In this document: positions 36,336 to 45,207 of the stretch, one piece after another
Layout of the letters: each line of letters opens with the position of its first letter
Position numbering within the stretch: position 1 is the first letter of the stretch
From: Streptomyces sp. NBC_00289
GTDB taxonomy: Bacteria > Actinomycetota > Actinomycetes > Streptomycetales > Streptomycetaceae
DNA length: 64,000 bases
Direction: 5' to 3'
NCBI RefSeq assembly: GCF_041435115.1
Contig: NZ_CP108046.1
Coordinates: 4,712,001-4,776,000 of the forward strand
Made by a program: the position numbers and the translations under genes
Notes under the pieces: generated by a model
The model's input: the letters and a program-made list of their open reading frames with translations, nothing else
What the model was told of the DNA's origin: nothing
Database searches by the model: none

Positions 36336-37358
36336 TCAGCCTTGCCGAATCACCAGTCTGCCACCCTGACGCTGGGCGACGACCTTGCCCGGGAGATTGA
36401 TCACTCCCTGGCCTCGCCAGCCGGTGATCAGCCGGTCCACTTCCTCGATGTGCCGGGCGAAGAGAGAACCGGCGGGCGCGCCCGCCTCGATGGCGGCGCG
36501 GCGCAGGATGCGGCGGCGCACGGCGGGCGGCAGGGCGTACAGCTTGGCGCACTCCAGCAGGCCGGTGGCGTCGCGGACGGAGGCCTCGGCCTGGCCGGCC
36601 CAGGTGTCCAGGGCGTCGGCGTCGTCGCGGGAGAGCTGGGCCGTACGGGCGAGAGCCTCCACGACTCCCTTCCCGAGCGCCTTCTCCAGGGCGGGCAGGC
36701 CCTCGTGACGCAGCCGCGAGCGCGTGTACGCGGGGTCCGCGTTGTGCGGGTCGTCCCAGACGGGCAGGGACTGGACCATGCAGGCCTTGCGGGCGGTCTG
36801 ACGGTCGAGTTGGAGGAAGGGGCGGCGGTAACGGCCGTCGGCCCCCGAGACCGCGGCCATGCCGGACAGGGAGCGGGTGCCGGAGCCGCGGGCGAGGCCG
36901 AGCAGGACGGTTTCGGCCTGATCGTCGCGGGTGTGGCCGAGCAGGACGGCGCCGGCCCCGTGACGGACGGCGGCGGCGTCGAGGGCGGCGTAGCGGGCGT
37001 CCCGGGCGGCTGCCTCGGGGCCGCCGGCGCGGCCGACGGTCACGGCGACGGACTCGACCGGTTCGAGGCCGAGTTCGCGAAGGCGCAGCACGACCTCCTC
37101 GGCACGCAGGTCGGAACCCGGCTGCAGACCGTGGTCGACAGTGATGCCGCCGGCGCGGATGCCGAGCCGGGGGGCCTCGAACGCGAGAGCGGAGGCGAGG
37201 GCCATGGAGTCGGCGCCGCCGGAGCAGGCCACGAGCACGAGTGGCGCCGGGGGGCGTTCGTGCGGGGTGTCGGGGGAGGTGGGGATGTCGGTGAGGAGGT
37301 CGTGGAGGACGCGGCGGACCGCCAGGCGTATCGCCGCGACCGCAGGATGGGGACCCAT
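36336..37358 (-). CDS. tilS: tRNA(Ile)-lysidine synthetase
   Basis: TilS modifies C34 of the CAU anticodon of one tRNA-Ile with lysine so that it reads AUA. The 340-residue protein has the PP-loop motif [17 protein letters not shown], followed by [13 protein letters not shown] and [32 protein letters not shown]-terminal substrate-binding region is shorter than in E. coli, typical of actinobacteria. The gene is essential and usually next to hpt. Confidence 0.95.
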   Translation of the reverse strand: MGPHPAVAAIRLAVRRVLHDLLTDIPTSPDTPHERPPAPLVLVACSGGADSMALASALAFEAPRLGIRAGGITVDHGLQPGSDLRAEEVVLRLRELGLEPVESVAVTVGRAGGPEAAARDARYAALDAAAVRHGAGAVLLGHTRDDQAETVLLGLARGSGTRSLSGMAAVSGADGRYRRPFLQLDRQTARKACMVQSLPVWDDPHNADPAYTRSRLRHEGLPALEKALGKGVVEALARTAQLSRDDADALDTWAGQAEASVRDATGLLECAKLYALPPAVRRRILRRAAIEAGAPAGSLFARHIEEVDRLITGWRGQGVINLPGKVVAQRQGGRLVIRQG

Positions 37359-37549
37359 GTCCGGTTCCCTTCATGAAATTGTCGGGGGGTGAGCCCGAGC
37401 CCGGTCACTCAGAGTGTGTAGATGGTGACAGAGCCGGGGCGTTCCCCGAGCATTGCACGCCTACCCGTGCCTCACGGTCCCTCGGACGGGTGATTGAAGG
37501 GGCGTTCGCCTGCCGTCGGCCGGATTCGTTTCACGACCCCGGCGCCGGT

Positions 37550-38683
37550 TCACGACTCGGCCTTGCGGTGCACCCGGGCGACCCAGTCCGCCGGTTCGGC
37601 GATCTCCGACTTGGTCGGCAGGGTGTTCGGGGACGTCCAGACCCGGTTGAAGCCGTCCATGCCGACCTGGTCGACGACGGCGCGCACGAAGCGTTCGCCG
37701 TCGCGGTACTGCCGGAGTTTGGCGTCCAGTCCCAGCAGCCTGCGCAGGGTCATGTCCAGCCGGGAGGCGCCCTTGGCGCGACGCTGCTGGAACTTCTCGC
37801 GGATCTCGGCGACGGTCGGCACGACCTGGGGCCCGACGCCGTCCATCACGAAGTCGGCGTGTCCCTCCAGGAGGGACATCACGGCGGTGAGGCGGCCGAG
37901 GATCTCGCGCTGGGCCGGGGTCTGCACGATCTCGACGAGGGACCGTCCGCCGTCGTCCTCCTCGCTCTCGGGGCGGCCGCCGGCCAGGGACTGGGCGGCG
38001 TCCCGGATGCGCTCCAGCACGGTCATCGGGTCGACGTCGGTCTCCGCCAGGAAAGACTGGATTTCGCCCTCGAGGTGATCACGCAGCCAGGGCACGGCGG
38101 TGAACTGGGTGCGGTGCGTCTCCTCGTGCAGGCACACCCACAGGCGGAAGTCGTGGGGCTGGACGTCGAGTTCACGCTCGAGGTGCACGATGTTCGGGGC
38201 GACGAGCAGGAGTCGGCCGCCGCCGTTCTGACCTGCGGGCAGGTCGCGGGTGTCGGGGGCGAAGGTCTCGTACTGGCCGAGGACCCGGGAGGCCAGGAAG
38301 GACAGCAGCATGCCGAGTTCGACGCCGGTGACCTTGCCGCCGAGGGTGCCGAGGACCGCGCCGCCCGGTGTGTTGCCGCGCCGCTCCTGCATCTTGTCGA
38401 GCAGCGGCTTGAGGATCTCCCGGAACCCGGCGACGTTGGCCCGGACCCAGCCGGGGCGGTCGACCACCAGGACGGGGGTGTCGTGGGTGTCCTCCGTGCC
38501 CATACGAGTGAAACCGCGGACGTGTCCCTCCGCGGCCTTGGCGTGTCGGCGCAGTTCCGCGACGACGGCCCGGGCCTCCTCGCGGCTGACCTCGGGGCCC
38601 GGCCGCACGAGCCGGGTCGCGGTCGCCACCGCGAGATTCCAGTCGACCATCCCGGAAGAAGCGGCACCACCGATGCTCGTCAT
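37550..38683 (-). CDS. Zinc-dependent metalloprotease, DUF2342 family
   Basis: The 377-residue protein belongs to the actinobacterial family that precedes tilS. It has the metal motif HEETH in WVCLHEETHRTQFTAVPWL, a second region LEGHADFVMDGVG, and the N-terminal GMVDWNLAVATATRLVRPGPEVS. Family members are annotated as putative zinc metalloproteases. The activity is predicted only. No signal peptide is seen, so it acts in the cytosol. Gene order dacB-DUF2342-tilS-hpt-ftsH is well conserved in actinobacteria. Confidence 0.9.
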   Translation of the reverse strand: MTSIGGAASSGMVDWNLAVATATRLVRPGPEVSREEARAVVAELRRHAKAAEGHVRGFTRMGTEDTHDTPVLVVDRPGWVRANVAGFREILKPLLDKMQERRGNTPGGAVLGTLGGKVTGVELGMLLSFLASRVLGQYETFAPDTRDLPAGQNGGGRLLLVAPNIVHLERELDVQPHDFRLWVCLHEETHRTQFTAVPWLRDHLEGEIQSFLAETDVDPMTVLERIRDAAQSLAGGRPESEEDDGGRSLVEIVQTPAQREILGRLTAVMSLLEGHADFVMDGVGPQVVPTVAEIREKFQQRRAKGASRLDMTLRRLLGLDAKLRQYRDGERFVRAVVDQVGMDGFNRVWTSPNTLPTKSEIAEPADWVARVHRKAES

Positions 38684-38770
38684 GCGTCAACCGTACGTGA
38701 GCGCCGCCGCTTGGGGCAGGGCGACGAGGGGCCGGCCGGGCGACCGCGCGGGCGCTGTGCGCCGGCCGGG

Positions 38771-40387
38771 TCAGCCGCAGCCGCATCCCGCCAGCGCCGT
38801 CGCCGCCGTGTCCAGCGCCGACTGGGCCGCGGCCGGATCCGTCGTGCCGGAGGCGAGGAACGCGAAGGCCAGCAGGTGGCCGTCCTGGTCGACGACCGTT
38901 CCGGCCAGGGTGTTGACGCCGGTCAGGGTGCCGGTCTTGGCGCGTACGACACCGGCCGCGCCCTGCGTGTAGCGGCTGCTGAGCGTGCCCGTGAAGCCGG
39001 CCACCGGGAGGCCGGTGAGGACCGCGCGGAGCTCGGGGTGGGCCGGGTCGGCCGCCTTGACCAGCAGTCCCGTGAGCAGGTTCGCGGTGAGCCGGTCGTC
39101 GCGGTCCAGCCCGCTGCCGTCGTGAAACTCGGCGCCGGACAGGGGCAGTTCGAGCTTCTTCAGCCGGGCGCCGACCGCGGCCGCGCCGCCGGCGAAGTCG
39201 GCCCGGCCGCCCGCCGCCACCGCCGTGTGCCGGGCGAGGGCCTCCGCGATGTCGTTGTCGCTGTTGGTCAGCATGCGTTCGACGAGGGCCGACAGCGGGG
39301 GCGAGGAGACCGCCGCGAGGGGCTCGGCGCGGCCGGTGGCCTTGGAGGGTCCCGGGGCCGTCGTCCTGATGCCGTCGGTCCGCAGGAGGGCGGCGAACGT
39401 GCGGGCCGCGACCGCGGCAGGGTCCGTCACCCGAAGCACCGGGCCACTGGCGGAGTCGTCCGTGCGGCCCTCGTCGACCATCAGGGCGCTGACCGGGGCG
39501 AGGTTCTCGTTGACTCCGATCGGGTGCTGCGGGGAGCCCGCGTAGAGGGTGGTGTCGTACGACAGCGTCACCTCGCGTACGCCGCGCTTCTTCAGGCCGG
39601 CGGCCGTCCGGTCGGCGAGGGTGCGCAGGCTCGCCCAGCCCCCGGCGTCGCGGTGGGCCGTGAGGGTGGGGTCGCCGGCGCCGACGAGGACGAGTTCGCC
39701 GGTGTCGGGTTCGAAGGCGGCGCGGGTGGTGAGGCGGTGGTCGGCACCCAGGGCGGACAGGGCGGCGACGGCGGTGGCGATCTTCGTGGTGGAGGCGGGG
39801 GTGAGCGTGGCGCGGGCGCCGGTGCCGTAGAGGCTCCTGCCGCTGGTGACGTCCACGACCGCGGCGGCCTGGCGCGTGCCGAGCGCCGGGTCCCCGAGGA
39901 GGGGGGCCAGGACGCCGGTGAGGGCCTTCGTGTCGGGCGCCGGCCGGACGGTGCCGGCGGAGCCGCCGAGGCCGGTGAGGACGGACACGGCGCTGGGAGC
40001 GGGGCGCGGCCCGCCCGCCGTACCGGAGCCGGAATCACCGCCGTGATCTGCGCCACCCACACCCTCCCGGGCGGCGGCCCAGTCCCGCTCCGCCGTACGC
40101 TGACCGGAGGAGTCCCAGGGACCGGCGGCGGTCACCACCGTGGCGGCCAGTGCCAGTCCGGCGGTGGCGGCGCCGGCGGTGTACTGCCAGGTCTTCGGCC
40201 TCATGATCCGCGCGACCTGCGGTTCCGCGGCCCGTACGATCCGCGCGACCCGCGGTTTCGTCGCCTGTGAGATCCGTGTGACCTGCGGTTTCGCCGCTGC
40301 GGTAGCCCGTGCCAGACGCGGTCGTACGGCGTTCGCGGCCCGCACCACGTGCGGTCTCGCGGTCTGCCAAAACCTCAGCTCTGGCAC
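38771..40387 (-). CDS. dacB: D-alanyl-D-alanine carboxypeptidase/endopeptidase (PBP4 type) with N-terminal 11-residue repeats
   Basis: The 538-residue protein is a class C penicillin-binding protein acting on peptidoglycan outside the membrane. The serine motif ASTTK (SxxK), the SDN motif in NSDNDIAEAL, and KTG in VVRAKTGTLTGVNTL are all present, with a PBP4-like insertion between them. A cytosolic N-terminal extension of five 11-residue repeats (residues 11-65) precedes a single membrane anchor (about 66-90). The start is GTG. It is divergent from ppa across an 85-bp AT-rich gap. Confidence 0.93.
   Translation of the reverse strand: MPELRFWQTARPHVVRAANAVRPRLARATAAAKPQVTRISQATKPRVARIVRAAEPQVARIMRPKTWQYTAGAATAGLALAATVVTAAGPWDSSGQRTAERDWAAAREGVGGADHGGDSGSGTAGGPRPAPSAVSVLTGLGGSAGTVRPAPDTKALTGVLAPLLGDPALGTRQAAAVVDVTSGRSLYGTGARATLTPASTTKIATAVAALSALGADHRLTTRAAFEPDTGELVLVGAGDPTLTAHRDAGGWASLRTLADRTAAGLKKRGVREVTLSYDTTLYAGSPQHPIGVNENLAPVSALMVDEGRTDDSASGPVLRVTDPAAVAARTFAALLRTDGIRTTAPGPSKATGRAEPLAAVSSPPLSALVERMLTNSDNDIAEALARHTAVAAGGRADFAGGAAAVGARLKKLELPLSGAEFHDGSGLDRDDRLTANLLTGLLVKAADPAHPELRAVLTGLPVAGFTGTLSSRYTQGAAGVVRAKTGTLTGVNTLAGTVVDQDGHLLAFAFLASGTTDPAAAQSALDTAATALAGCGCG
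40193..40357 (-). repeat. Five 33-bp in-gene repeats encoding 11-residue units of DacB
   Basis: The encoded units are RPHVVRAANAV, RPRLARATAAA, KPQVTRISQAT, KPRVARIVRAA and EPQVARIMRPK, each exactly 11 residues with basic residue-Pro at the start and Arg at position 6. DNA copies share GATCCGCGCGACC-type stretches. Confidence 0.85.
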
Positions 40388-40472
40388 GACGACCAGCCCC
40401 TTTCGCGATCACACACCTGCGTGAGGGACACTTAACCACCAGAACTATGTGTTGATCATGGAGGAGCCACCG

Positions 40473-40964
40473 GTGGAGTTCGACGTCACGATCGAGATTC
40501 CGAAGGGTTCGCGGAACAAGTACGAGGTGGACCACGAGACCGGTCGGATCCGCCTGGACCGTCGCCTCTTCACCTCGACCAGCTACCCGGCCGACTACGG
40601 CTTCGTCGAGAACACCCTCGGCGAGGACGGCGACCCGCTGGACGCGCTGGTCATCCTGGACGAGCCGACCTTCCCCGGCTGCCTCATCCAGTGCCGCGCG
40701 ATCGGCATGTTCCGGATGACGGACGAGGCCGGCGGCGACGACAAGCTGCTGTGCGTGCCCGCGCACGACCCGCGGGTGGAGCACCTGCGCGACATCCACC
40801 ACGTGTCGGAGTTCGACCGCCTGGAGATCCAGCACTTCTTCGAGGTCTACAAGGACCTGGAGCCCGGCAAGTCGGTCGAGGGCGCCAACTGGGTGGGCCG
40901 CACGGACGCCGAGGCCGAGATCGAGCGGTCGTACAAGCGCCTCAAGGAGCAGGGCGGTCACTGA
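40473..40964 (+). CDS. ppa: Inorganic pyrophosphatase (family I)
   Basis: This soluble enzyme hydrolyses pyrophosphate and drives biosynthetic reactions. The 163-residue protein has [52 protein letters not shown] (the metal-binding DGDPLD) and a C-terminal [16 protein letters not shown]. The GTG giving VEFDVTIEI is chosen because GGAGGAG lies 7 bases upstream, and the longer open frame starting MLIMEEPP is the leader. A perfect hairpin follows the gene. Confidence 0.96.
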   Translation: MEFDVTIEIPKGSRNKYEVDHETGRIRLDRRLFTSTSYPADYGFVENTLGEDGDPLDALVILDEPTFPGCLIQCRAIGMFRMTDEAGGDDKLLCVPAHDPRVEHLRDIHHVSEFDRLEIQHFFEVYKDLEPGKSVEGANWVGRTDAEAEIERSYKRLKEQGGH

Positions 40965-40978
40965 GCCCCGTGTCGTGT

Positions 40979-41010
40979 AACGGGCCGCACGCCTGCGCGT
41001 GCGGCCCGTT
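40979..41010 (+). terminator. Terminator after ppa
   Basis: A perfect 14-bp stem (AACGGGCCGCACGC with its complement) with a 4-base loop lies 14 bases after the ppa stop. It ends in GTT with no long T-run. Confidence 0.85.
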
Positions 41011-41066
41011 CGCGTATCTGTGCGCATACTGAGGCTGCAGAGGTGTCGTACAGGGAGCGTTACGGA

Positions 41067-42755
41067 GTGACGGAGGCTCAGGACCGCAAGCCGCGGTCGG
41101 ACGAGGCGAGGAGCGGGTTCGCGGCTCCCGCGGCGGACGGCGAGTCGCAGACGACGTCCGAGTTCGCGATCCCGCGGGGGCTCGCCGTGGCCAAGCCCGG
41201 CGCGGAGTCGGAGACGACCTCCGAGTTCGCCCTACCCGACGGCCTCGACGTCCCGCAGGCGCCCGCGGGCGACGCCGAGGGGTCGGCTTTCAGCCTGCCG
41301 CGTACCTACAGCGCCAAGCACGCCCCGCCCGCGTTCACGCCGCCGGGCGGCGTGCCCACGGTCAGTCTGACCAAGGACCTGCCCTGGCAGGACCGGATGC
41401 GCACGATGCTGCGGATGCCGGTGGCCGAGCGGCCCGCGCCGGAGCCGGTGCAGAAGGCCGAGGAGGAGGGTCCGGCCGTTCCGCGTGTGCTGGACCTGAC
41501 CCTGCGAATCGGCGAGTTGCTGCTGGCGGGCGGCGAGGGCGCGGAGGACGTCGAGGCGGCGATGTTCGCGGTCTGCCGGTCCTACGGCCTCGACCGCTGC
41601 GAGCCGACCGTCACCTTCACCCTGCTGTCGATCTCCTACCAGCCGTCCCTGGTGGAGGACCCGGTGACGGCGTCGCGGACCGTGCGCCGCCGGGTCACCG
41701 ACTACACGCGCCTCGCGGCCGTCTTCCAGCTGGTGGACGACCTCAGCGACCCGGAGAGCCACACCTCCCTGGAGGAGGCCTACCGGCGACTCGCGGAGAT
41801 CCGCCGCAACCGGCATCCGTACCCCACCTGGGTGCTGACCGCGGCGAGCGGGCTGCTCGCGGGCGCGGCCTCCGTACTCGTCGGCGGTGATCTGGTCGTG
41901 TTCGTCGCTGCCGCGCTCGGCGCGATGCTCGGCGACCGCCTGGCGTGGCTGTGCGCGGGGCGCGGGCTGCCGGAGTTCTACCAGTTCACGGTGGCCGCGA
42001 TGCCTCCGGCCGCGATCGGCATCGCGCTGACGCTGGCCCACGCCGACGTGAAGGCGTCCGCGGTGGTCACCGGTGGGCTGTTCGCGCTGCTGCCCGGGCG
42101 GGCGCTGGTGGCGGGCGTGCAGGACGGCCTGACCGGCTTCTACATCACGGCCGCCGCACGGCTCCTGGAGGTCATGTACTTCTTCGTCGGCATCGTCATC
42201 GGGGTGCTGGTGATGCTCTACGTCGGTGTCCAGCTGGGCGCCCACCTCAACCCGGACGCGGCCCTGGGCAGCGTCGACCGGCCGCTGTGGCAGATCGGCG
42301 CGTCGATGCTGCTGTCGCTGACCTTCGCGGTGCTGTTGCAGCAGGAACGGTCCACCGTGCTGGCGGTGACGCTGAACGGGGGCGTCGCCTGGACGGTGTA
42401 CGGCGCGATGCACTACACCGGCGGCATCTCACCGGTCGCCTCCACGGCCGTCGCCGCGGGTCTGGTCGGACTGTTCGGGCAGCTGCTGTCCCGGTACCGG
42501 TTCGCGTCCGCGCTGCCGTACACCACCGCCGCGATCGGGCCCCTGCTGCCGGGGTCCGCGACCTACTTCGGGCTGTTGGCGATCGCGCAGAACGAGGTCG
42601 ACAAGGGGCTGGTGTCGCTGTCCAAGGCGGCGGCCCTGGCGATGGCCATCGCCATCGGGGTGAACCTCGGGTCGGAGATCTCGCGCCTGTTCCTGCGCCT
42701 GCCGGGCGCGTCCACCGCGGGGCGGCGGGCCGCCAAGCGGACGCGAGGGTTCTGA
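41067..42755 (+). CDS. ThrE-type threonine/serine exporter (DUF1212/DUF3815 fusion)
   Basis: The ~562-residue membrane protein has the cytosolic ThrE domain (LDLTLRIGELLLAGGEGAEDVEAAMFAVCRSYGLDRCEPTVTFTLLSISY). About ten membrane helices follow from residue ~250 in two halves (DUF1212 then DUF3815), as in Corynebacterium ThrE, which exports threonine and serine. The ~130-residue N-terminus is disordered and contains the repeated motif TTSEFA(I/L)P(R/D)GL. The GTG at 41067 is preferred (GGGAG 9 bases upstream) over GTG at 41043. The substrate is predicted from the family. Confidence 0.85.
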   Translation: MTEAQDRKPRSDEARSGFAAPAADGESQTTSEFAIPRGLAVAKPGAESETTSEFALPDGLDVPQAPAGDAEGSAFSLPRTYSAKHAPPAFTPPGGVPTVSLTKDLPWQDRMRTMLRMPVAERPAPEPVQKAEEEGPAVPRVLDLTLRIGELLLAGGEGAEDVEAAMFAVCRSYGLDRCEPTVTFTLLSISYQPSLVEDPVTASRTVRRRVTDYTRLAAVFQLVDDLSDPESHTSLEEAYRRLAEIRRNRHPYPTWVLTAASGLLAGAASVLVGGDLVVFVAAALGAMLGDRLAWLCAGRGLPEFYQFTVAAMPPAAIGIALTLAHADVKASAVVTGGLFALLPGRALVAGVQDGLTGFYITAAARLLEVMYFFVGIVIGVLVMLYVGVQLGAHLNPDAALGSVDRPLWQIGASMLLSLTFAVLLQQERSTVLAVTLNGGVAWTVYGAMHYTGGISPVASTAVAAGLVGLFGQLLSRYRFASALPYTTAAIGPLLPGSATYFGLLAIAQNEVDKGLVSLSKAAALAMAIAIGVNLGSEISRLFLRLPGASTAGRRAAKRTRGF

Positions 42756-42873
42756 GGGGCTCACGCCCGCCGACCCGGAGGGCTGCGGCGGACCGCGGGT
42801 GGCTCACCGGGCGGTTTCCCGCGCCGCCAGGCCGAACGCCGGCCGTGGCGGCCGATCACGCCTTCGGAGCGCT

Positions 42874-43890
42874 TCAGTAGCCCTCGTTGTACGGGTACGG
42901 CTGCTGGTTCTGGTTCTGGTTCTGGTTCTGCTGGTTCTGGTCCTGGCTCTGCTGGGAGCCGTACGGCTGTTGCTGGTAGCCCTGGGGGTAGTGCTGCGGG
43001 GCCGGCTGCTGCTGGTAGCCCTGGGGGTAGTGCTGCGGGGCCTGGTCGTAGTGCTGCGGGGCCTGGTCGTAGCCGTACTGCTGTCGGCCGTGGTCGCCCT
43101 GGTTGCCGTACTGCTGTCGGCCGTGGTCGCCCTGCTGGTCGCCCTGGTGGCCGTACTGCTCCTGGGGCTGGTCGGTCGGCGGGATGCGGCGCAGCTGGGT
43201 CGTCGCGTCGTCCATGGCCTGCTGCTGCCACTCGGGCTGCTGGGCGGGGGCGGCCTGCGGCGGGTTCTTCCTGTTCTTCGAGCGCGCGCGCAGGAACTCG
43301 ATGGCGATCGGGACCACCGAGACGAGGACGATCAGGATCAGGATCGCCTCGATGTTCTTGTTGACGAAGTCGATCTTGCCGAGCCACGAGCCGAGCAGGG
43401 TGACACCCGCACCCCACAGGACGCCGCCGATGACGTTGAAGGTGAGGAACGAGCGGTACTTCATGCCGCTGACGCCGGCGATGATCGGCGTGAAGGTGCG
43501 GACGATCGGCACGAAGCGGGCCAGGACCAGGGACTTCGGGCCGTACTTCTCGAAGAACTCGTGCGCCTTGACCACGTTCTCCTGCTTGAACAGCCGGGAG
43601 TCGGGTCGGTTGAACAGCGAGGGGCCGACCTTCTTGCCGAACATGTAACCCGCCTGGTCGCCGAGGATCGCGGCGACGCAGATGAGGCCGATCGCCGCCC
43701 ACAGCGGGAAGTCCAGCTGCTTCGACGTGATCAGCAGACCGCAGGTGAACAGGAGCGAGTCACCGGGCAGAAAGAACCCGATGAGCAGGCCCGACTCCGC
43801 GAAGACGATGAGGAGCAGACCCCAGATGCCGAAGTTGTCCAGCAGGGTGTTGGGGTCCAGCCAGCTCGGTCCGAGGGCAAGCGTCGTCAC
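42874..43890 (-). CDS. DedA-family membrane protein with Gln/Tyr-rich C-terminal tail
   Basis: The 338-residue protein has a DedA (SNARE-associated) core in residues 1-215: GIWGLLLIVFAESGLLIGFFLPGDSLLFTCGLL, EFFEKYGPKSLVLARFVPIVRTFTPIIAGVSGM and FNVIGGVLWGAGVTLLG. The family works as proton-linked lipid carriers (undecaprenyl phosphate or phospholipid flippases). The last ~100 residues are Gln, Tyr, Pro and Asn-rich with internal duplications (GDHGRQQYG twice, DQAPQHY twice, APQHYPQGYQQQP twice). GTG at 43890 has AGGAG 10 bases upstream. The much longer open frame upstream is off-frame read of other genes. Confidence 0.9.
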   Translation of the reverse strand: MTTLALGPSWLDPNTLLDNFGIWGLLLIVFAESGLLIGFFLPGDSLLFTCGLLITSKQLDFPLWAAIGLICVAAILGDQAGYMFGKKVGPSLFNRPDSRLFKQENVVKAHEFFEKYGPKSLVLARFVPIVRTFTPIIAGVSGMKYRSFLTFNVIGGVLWGAGVTLLGSWLGKIDFVNKNIEAILILIVLVSVVPIAIEFLRARSKNRKNPPQAAPAQQPEWQQQAMDDATTQLRRIPPTDQPQEQYGHQGDQQGDHGRQQYGNQGDHGRQQYGYDQAPQHYDQAPQHYPQGYQQQPAPQHYPQGYQQQPYGSQQSQDQNQQNQNQNQNQQPYPYNEGY

Positions 43891-44031
43891 GGTTCCGGGC
43901 TCCTGAGGGGTGGAGGGAGGTACGGCGGCCGGTTGCGGCTCCATCAAAGCTATCAACGCGGTGTGTCCGCCCCAGGTTCCACCGGTGTCTCCGGGATGCA
44001 CTGTGAGCCGACTGGGACAAAGCTGTGAACC

Positions 44032-44397
44032 ATGGGCATCGAAGATTACGGCGGCGGTCAGGGCCCTCAGCCCGACGTGCTCGTCGTCACCACGAACGAC
44101 GTACCCGGCCATCGTGTGCAGGAGGTGATCGGCGAGGTCTTCGGACTGACCGTGCGCTCCCGCCACCTGGGGAGCCAGATCGGCGCGGGTCTGAAGTCGA
44201 TGGTCGGCGGTGAGCTCAAGGGCCTCACCAAGACGCTCGTGCAGACCCGCAACCAGGCCATGGAGCGTCTCGTCGAGCAGGCACGCACGCGTGGGGCCAA
44301 CGCCGTGCTGATGTTCCGCTTCGACGTGACCGAGGCGGCCGACGTGGGCACGGAGGTGTGCGCGTACGGCACGGCGGTGGTCCTGGCCCGGGAGTGA
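44032..44397 (+). CDS. UPF0145 (YbjQ-like) protein
   Basis: The 121-residue protein matches the heavy-metal-binding/YbjQ family. It has VLVVTTNDVPGHRVQEVIGEVFGLTVRSRHLGSQIGAGLKSMVGGELKGLTKTLVQTRNQAMERLVEQARTRGANAVLMFRFDVTEAADVGTEVCAYGTAVVL. The fold forms pentameric rings. The function is not known, and the old metal-binding label is not supported by conserved Cys or His. The gene is convergent with tipA and shares a hairpin with it. Confidence 0.92.
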   Translation: MGIEDYGGGQGPQPDVLVVTTNDVPGHRVQEVIGEVFGLTVRSRHLGSQIGAGLKSMVGGELKGLTKTLVQTRNQAMERLVEQARTRGANAVLMFRFDVTEAADVGTEVCAYGTAVVLARE

Positions 44398-44413
44398 GTC
44401 TCCCCGGGCCAGG
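44382..44413. terminator. Shared terminator between UPF0145 gene and tipA
   Basis: An 11-bp perfect stem (CCTGGCCCGGG with its complement) with a 10-base loop spans the UPF0145 stop codon and ends 4 bases before the tipA stop on the other strand. Confidence 0.75.
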
Positions 44414-44416
44414 TGA

Positions 44417-44854
44417 CTACGCGCCCGTGCGGCGGACCGCGTTCGCCGTGATCGCGTCCCGGAGGTGCTCCGCGAGACCCGGCCGCACGGAGTCGTAGAA
44501 CGCCTTGAAGCGCTCGTCGGAGACGTACATCCCGCCGAGGCCCTGGTGGAACTCGGGGGAGCACTCGTAGAACCACGTGCTGATGTGCAGCCGGTGCTCC
44601 TCGGCCAGGTCCATGGCCGCCTCGCCGGTCGGCGGCTCACCGGCGGCCATCAACGCGTCGTAGCGCGCGCTCCAGTCCTCGACCTCGGACCGCATGCGCT
44701 TCCAGTCCTCCTTGGTGTAATGGGCGGCGCGGCGCCGCGACTCGGCGTACACCTCCGTGCCGCCCCAGCGCTGTTCGGCCTCCTCGGCGTACTGATCGGG
44801 GTCCTTGTCCCCGAAGACCTCGAACCTTTCCTCGGGCGTGAGGTTGATGCCCAT
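44417..44854 (-). CDS. tipA: Internal in-frame product TipAS (drug-binding domain alone)
   Basis: Met110 (MGINLTPEERFEVFGD) is preceded by GGAGG at 8 bases. In S. lividans the same internal start produces abundant TipAS, which sequesters thiopeptides. Conservation of the start and its ribosome-binding site suggests that the short form is also made here (145 residues). Confidence 0.7.
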   Translation of the reverse strand: MGINLTPEERFEVFGDKDPDQYAEEAEQRWGGTEVYAESRRRAAHYTKEDWKRMRSEVEDWSARYDALMAAGEPPTGEAAMDLAEEHRLHISTWFYECSPEFHQGLGGMYVSDERFKAFYDSVRPGLAEHLRDAITANAVRRTGA

Positions 44855-45181
44855 CCTGCGTGCCTCCATGGCCTGCTCCACGGCCGCCGCCATCTTCCGC
44901 AGTCTCTCGATCCGGGCGGTCAGCAGTTCGTGCTGCCGGCGCAGGTGCGCGCGCGGGTCCGCGTCCGCGTCGTCGAGCAGCTCGGCGACCTCCTCGAGCG
45001 GGAAGCCGAGTTCCCGGTAGAACAGGATCCGCTGCAGCCGGTCGAGGTCGGCGTCGTTGTAGCGCCGGTGGCCCGCGTGGCTGCGCTCGCCCGGGGCGAG
45101 CAGGCCGATGTCGTCGTAGTGGTGCAGCGTGCGCACCGTGACTCCGGCGAAGCCGGCCACCTGTCCCACGGAGTAGCTCAC
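44417..45181 (-). CDS. tipA: TipA-type MerR-family regulator lacking the thiopeptide-reactive Cys214
   Basis: The 254-residue protein aligns without gaps to TipAL of S. lividans as I recall it. It has an N-terminal MerR winged helix (MSYSVGQVAGFAGVTVRTLHHYDDIGLLAP), a long dimer helix and a C-terminal TipAS drug-binding domain (from Met110). TipAL binds thiopeptides such as thiostrepton covalently and then activates its own promoter. In the loop around residues 205-225 (WFYECSPEFHQGLGGMYV) Cys207 is kept, but the position of the reactive Cys214 is Gly. GTG start with GGGAG upstream. The promoter architecture is preserved. Confidence 0.92.
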   Translation of the reverse strand: MSYSVGQVAGFAGVTVRTLHHYDDIGLLAPGERSHAGHRRYNDADLDRLQRILFYRELGFPLEEVAELLDDADADPRAHLRRQHELLTARIERLRKMAAAVEQAMEARRMGINLTPEERFEVFGDKDPDQYAEEAEQRWGGTEVYAESRRRAAHYTKEDWKRMRSEVEDWSARYDALMAAGEPPTGEAAMDLAEEHRLHISTWFYECSPEFHQGLGGMYVSDERFKAFYDSVRPGLAEHLRDAITANAVRRTGA

Positions 45182-45207
45182 TTCCGCTCCCTTCTCGGTA
45201 CGACTCC

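Noticed and set aside
37060-37085. GGTTCGAG sequence resembling a tRNA T-loop
   Set aside because: No acceptor stem or anticodon arm can be drawn around it, and it lies inside tilS.
41100-43100. CRISPR-like repetition in the ThrE and DedA genes
   Set aside because: The repeats are in-frame coding duplications of unequal length without unique spacers.
43891-44640. Apparent 250-residue N-terminal extension of the DedA protein
   Set aside because: It runs antisense to the UPF0145 gene and off-frame through tipA. A GTG with AGGAG at 43890 gives the normal DedA start.
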